From Megachile rotundata (Eukaryota; Arthropoda; Insecta; Hymenoptera; Megachilidae), in contig NW_027473363.1 of the NCBI RefSeq assembly GCF_050947335.1, forward strand, positions 975,629 to 1,039,628: 64,000 nucleotides of DNA, in the 5' to 3' direction. The notes under the pieces are model-generated. The model made no database searches. It was not told the origin of the DNA and worked only from the letters and a program-made list of their open reading frames with translations. Each line of letters starts with the position of its first letter. The first letter of the stretch is position 1. Below are positions 57,889 through 64,000 of this stretch, in pieces. Position numbers and translations under genes: made by a program.

Positions 57889-58556
57889 CACACAATCACA
57901 ATCACACAATCACAATCACACAATCACAAACACAGAATCACAATCACACAATCACAATCGCACAATCACAATCGCAAAATCACAATCGCAAAATCACAAT
58001 CGCACAATCACAATCACACAATCACAATCACACAATCACAATTACAATCACAATCACACAATCACAATCGCTCAATCACAATCGCACAATCACAATCGCA
58101 CAATCACAATCGCACAGTCACAATCGCACAATCACAGAATCACACAATCACAATCGCACAATCACAATCGCACAATCACAATCGCACAATCACAATCGCA
58201 CAATCACAATCGCACAATCACAATCGCACAATCACAATCGCACAATCACAATCGCACAATCACAGAATCACACAATCACAATCACACAATCATAATCACA
58301 CAATCACAAACACACAATCGCAATCACACAATCACAATCACACAATCACAATCACACAATCACAATCACAATCACACAATCACAATCACACAATCACAAT
58401 CACACAATCACAATCGTACAATCACAATCGCACAATCACAATCGCACAATCACAATCGCACAATCACAATCACACAATCACAATCACACAATCACAATCA
58501 CACAATCACAATCACACAATCACAATCACACAATCACAATCACACAATCACAATCA
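57889..58556 (+). repeat. C-type leader, copy 3
   Basis: It corresponds to 16247-16925 and 24460-25265 (CGCAAAATC pair, AATTACAATC, CGCTC, CGCACAGTC, CAGAATCAC twice, CACAAACACAC). It holds a run of about eight consecutive CGCACAATC units near 58.15-58.26 kb, more than the other two copies. CACAGAATCACAATC near 57933 is private. Confidence 0.85.
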
Positions 58557-58862
58557 CACAATCACAATCACAATCACAATCACAATCACACAATCACACA
58601 ATCACAATCACAAAATCACAATCACACAATCACAATCACACAATCACAATCACACAATCACAATCACACAATCACAATCACACAATCACAATCACACAAT
58701 CACAATCACACAATCACAATCACACAATCACAATCACACAATCACAATCACACAATCACAATCACACAATCACAATCACACAATCACAATCACACAATCA
58801 CAATCACACAATCACAATCACAATCACAATCACACAATCACACAATCACAATCACAAAATCA
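58557..58862 (+). repeat. Hexamer (ACAATC)n patches 4 and 5
   Basis: Two short ACAATC runs, near 58562-58590 and 58806-58832, are each followed by CACACAATCACACAATC and CACAAAATCAC. They are about 242 bp apart and enclose about 14 plain C-type units. The order is like that of the double patches at 25.4 and 28.6 kb, but with a longer C-type insert between. Confidence 0.85.
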
Positions 58863-61800
58863 CAATCACACAATCACAATCACACAATCACAATCACACA
58901 ATCACAATCACACAATCACAATCACACAATCACAATCACACAATCACAATCACACAATCACAATCACACAATCACAATCACACAATCACAATCACACAAT
59001 CACAATCACACAATCACAATCACACAATCACAATCACACAATCACAATCACACAATCACAATCACACAATCACAATCACACAATCACAATCACACAATCA
59101 CAATCACACAATCACAATCACACAATCACAATCACACAATCACAATCACACAATCACAATCACACAATCACAATCACACAATCACAATCACACAATCACA
59201 ATCACACAATCACAATCACACAATCACAATCACACAATCACAATCACACAATCACAATCACACAATCACAATCACACAATCACAATCACACAATCACAAT
59301 CACACAATCACAATCACACAATCACAATCACACAATCACAATCACACAATCACAATCACACAATCACAATCACACAATCACAATCACACAATCACAATCA
59401 CACAATCACAATCACACAATCACAATCACACAATCACAATCACACAATCACAATCACACAATCACAATCACACAATCACAATCACACAATCACAATCACA
59501 CAATCACAATCACACAATCACAATCACACAATCACAATCACACAATCACAATCACACAATCACAATCACACAATCACAATCACACAATCACAATCACACA
59601 ATCACAATCACACAATCACAATCACACAATCACAATCACACAATCACAATCACACAATCACAATCACACAATCACAATCACACAATCACAATCACACAAT
59701 CACAATCACACAATCACAATCACACAATCACAATCACACAATCACAATCACACAATCACAATCACACAATCACAATCACACAATCACAATCACACAATCA
59801 CAATCACACAATCACAATCACACAATCACAATCACACAATCACAATCACACAATCACAATCACACAATCACAATCACACAATCACAATCACACAATCACA
59901 ATCACACAATCACAATCACACAATCACAATCACACAATCACAATCACACAATCACAATCACACAATCACAATCACACAATCACAATCACACAATCACAAT
60001 CACACAATCACAATCACACAATCACAATCACACAATCACAATCACACAATCACAATCACACAATCACAATCACACAATCACAATCACACAATCACAATCA
60101 CACAATCACAATCACACAATCACAATCACACAATCACAATCACACAATCACAATCACACAATCACAATCACACAATCACAATCACACAATCACAATCACA
60201 CAATCACAATCACACAATCACAATCACACAATCACAATCACACAATCACAATCACACAATCACAATCACACAATCACAATCACACAATCACAATCACACA
60301 ATCACAATCACACAATCACAATCACACAATCACAATCACACAATCACAATCACACAATCACAATCACACAATCACAATCACACAATCACATCACACAATC
60401 ACAATCACACAATCACAATCACACAATCACAATCACACAATCACAATCACACAATCACAATCACACAATCACAATCACACAATCACAATCACACAATCAC
60501 AATCACACAATCACAATCACACAATCACAATCACACAATCACAATCACACAATCACAATCACACAATCACAATCACACAATCACAATCACACAATCACAA
60601 TCACACAATCACAATCACACAATCACAATCACACAATCACAATCACACAATCACAATCACACAATCACAATCACACAATCACAATCACACAATCACAATC
60701 ACACAATCACAATCACACAATCACAATCACACAATCACAATCACACAATCACAATCACACAATCACAATCACACAATCACAATCACACAATCACAATCAC
60801 ACAATCACAATCACACAATCACAATCACACAATCACAATCACACAATCACAATCACACAATCACAATCACACAATCACAATCACACAATCACAATCACAC
60901 AATCACAATCACACAATCACAATCACACAATCACAATCACACAATCACAATCACACAATCACAATCACACAATCACAATCACACAATCACAATCACACAA
61001 TCACAATCACACAATCACAATCACACAATCACAATCACACAATCACAATCACACAATCACAATCACACAATCACAATCACACAATCACAATCACACAATC
61101 ACAATCACACAATCACAATCACACAATCACAATCACACAATCACAATCACACAATCACAATCACACAATCACAATCACACAATCACAATCACACAATCAC
61201 AATCACACAATCACAATCACACAATCACAATCACACAATCACAATCACACAATCACAATCACACAATCACAATCACACAATCACAATCACACAATCACAA
61301 TCACACAATCACAATCACACAATCACAATCACACAATCACAATCACACAATCACAATCACACAATCACAATCACACAATCACAATCACACAATCACAATC
61401 ACACAATCACAATCACACAATCACAATCACACAATCACAATCACACAATCACAATCACACAATCACAATCACACAATCACAATCACACAATCACAATCAC
61501 ACAATCACAATCACACAATCACAATCACACAATCACAATCACACAATCACAATCACACAATCACAATCACACAATCACAATCACACAATCACAATCACAC
61601 AATCACAATCACACAATCACAATCACACAATCACAATCACACAATCACAATCACACAATCACAATCACACAATCACAATCACACAATCACAATCACACAA
61701 TCACAATCACACAATCACAATCACACAATCACAATCACACAATCACAATCACACAATCACAATCACACAATCACAATCACACAATCACAATCACACAATC

Positions 61801-64000
61801 ACAATCACACAATCACAATCACACAATCACAATCACACAATCACAATCACACAATCACAATCACACAATCACAATCACACAATCACAATCACACAATCAC
61901 AATCACACAATCACAATCACACAATCACAATCACACAATCACAATCACACAATCACAATCACACAATCACAATCACACAATCACAATCACACAATCACAA
62001 TCACACAATCACAATCACACAATCACAATCACACAATCACAATCACACAATCACAATCACACAATCACAATCACACAATCACAATCACACAATCACAATC
62101 ACACAATCACAATCACACAACCACAATCACACAACCACAATCACACAATCACAATCACACACCACAATCACACAATCACAATCACACAATCACAATCACA
62201 CAATCACAATCACACAATCACAATCACACAATCACAATCACACAATCACAATCACACAATCACAATCACACAATCACAATCACACAATCACAATCACACA
62301 ATCACAATCACACAATCACAATCACACAATCACAATCACACAATCACAATCACACAATCACAATCACACAATCACAATCACACAATCACAATCACACAAT
62401 CACAATCACACAATCACAATCACACAATCACAATCACACAATCACAATCACACAATCACAATCACACAATCACAATCACACAATCACAATCACACAATCA
62501 CAATCACACAATCACAATCACACAATCACAATCACACAATCACAATCACACAATCACAATCACACAATCACAATCACACAATCACAATCACACAATCACA
62601 ATCACACAATCACAATCACACAATCACAATCACACAATCACAATCACACAATCACAATCACACAATCACAATCACACAATCACAATCACACAATCACAAT
62701 CACACAATCACAATCACACAATCACAATCACACAATCACAATCACACAATCACAATCACACAATCACAATCACACAATCACAATCACACAATCACAATCA
62801 CACAATCACAATCACACAATCACAATCACACAATCACAATCACACAATCACAATCACACAATCACAATCACACAATCACAATCACACAATCACAATCACA
62901 CAATCACAATCACACAATCACAATCACACAATCACAATCACACAATCACAATCACACAATCACAATCACACAATCACAATCACACAATCACAATCACACA
63001 ATCACAATCACACAATCACAATCACACAATCACAATCACACAATCACAATCACACAATCACAATCACACAATCACAATCACACAATCACAATCACACAAT
63101 CACAATCACACAATCACAATCACACAATCACAATCACACAATCACAATCACACAATCACAATCACACAATCACAATCACACAATCACAATCACACAATCA
63201 CAATCACACAATCACAATCACACAATCACAATCACACAATCACAATCACACAATCACAATCACACAATCACAATCACACAATCACAATCACACAATCACA
63301 ATCACACAATCACAATCACACAATCACAATCACACAATCACAATCACACAATCACAATCACACAATCACAATCACACAATCACAATCACACAATCACAAT
63401 CACACAATCACAATCACACAATCACAATCACACAATCACAATCACACAATCACAATCACACAATCACAATCACACAATCACAATCACACAATCACAATCA
63501 CACAATCACAATCACACAATCACAATCACACAATCACAATCACACAATCACAATCACACAATCACAATCACACAATCACAATCACACAATCACAATCACA
63601 CAATCACAATCACACAATCACAATCACACAATCACAATCACACAATCACAATCACACAATCACAATCACACAATCACAATCACACAATCACAATCACACA
63701 ATCACAATCACACAATCACAATCACACAATCACAATCACACAATCACAATCACACAATCACAATCACACAATCACAATCACACAATCACAATCACACAAT
63801 CACAATCACACAATCACAATCACACAATCACAATCACACAATCACAATCACACAATCACAATCACACAATCACAATCACACAATCACAATCACACAATCA
63901 CAATCACACAATCACAATCACACAATCACAATCACACAATCACAATCACACAATCACAATCACACAATCACAATCACACAATCACAATCACACAATCACA
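58863..64000 (+). repeat. C-type array 13, running off the window
   Basis: At least 5.1 kb, about 367 units, of ACAATCACAATCAC. The only deviations seen are a one-base deletion near 60390 (unit of 13 bp), CACAACCAC units near 62121 and 62135, and a shortened unit CACACACCACAATC near 62160. After that the array is uniform to the window end, so its real length is unknown. Confidence 0.95.

Noticed and set aside
58863..64000. Telomere repeat array
   Set aside because: The unit ACAATCACAATCAC does not match TTAGGG, TTTAGGG, TTAGG or other common telomere repeats. The CCTAAT in J1 is a single occurrence per half-junction and not an array.

Overview
The window holds no recognisable gene. All 64 kb are one tandem-repeat landscape built from a 14-bp unit in a single orientation. 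Two subfamilies differ at one position: C-type (ACAATCACAATCAC) and T-type (ACAATCACAATCAT). A satellite of this size with nested higher-order duplications and no coding sequence points to a eukaryotic nuclear genome: heterochromatin, subtelomere, pericentromere or a sex/B chromosome, probably assembled from long reads. I cannot name the organism. Coordinates of repeat-block edges are my eye estimates, usually good to one or two units.

Layout. 1-16246 is diverged T-type repeat, in which many units carry private substitutions (CGATC, ATCGC, CAGTC, TAAAATC, AATTAC, TCCCAAAC). These mutated units travel together as modules that are copied several times. From 16247 onward T-type blocks of 0.3-3.3 kb alternate with very homogeneous C-type arrays: about 17.1-19.6, 20.5-20.6, 25.6-27.6, 28.5-28.95, 31.4-32.5, 35.1-37.1, 38.0-38.6, 40.1-42.2, 43.95-49.1, 50.65-51.9, 53.4-55.4, 56.5-57.4 and 58.6-64.0 kb. 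The last one runs off the window. Roughly half of the window is C-type.

Higher-order cassette. From 19.5 to 53.4 kb the same order recurs: C-type array, then a CCTAATC/CAACCG junction (J1), then a G-bearing C-type block with ATCGCACA and CAGAATC (J2), then a T-type block opening with ATGCAAACACAATC (L), then the next C-type array. J1 and L occur ten times each. The cassette is conserved, while the C-type array between copies varies from about 0.1 to 5.2 kb. Expansion therefore seems confined to array interiors.

Reading frames. On the + strand neither unit contains a stop triplet in any frame, and 14 bp is not a multiple of 3, so all three frames read the same 14-residue repeat (SQSHNHNHTITITQ or SQSYNHNHTITIIQ). 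On the minus strand TGA occurs twice per unit and closes every frame. The long + strand reading frames (up to 1331 codons) are products of unit composition and are not annotated as genes. I found no tRNA, rRNA, promoter, mobile element, CRISPR array or non-repetitive anchor sequence.
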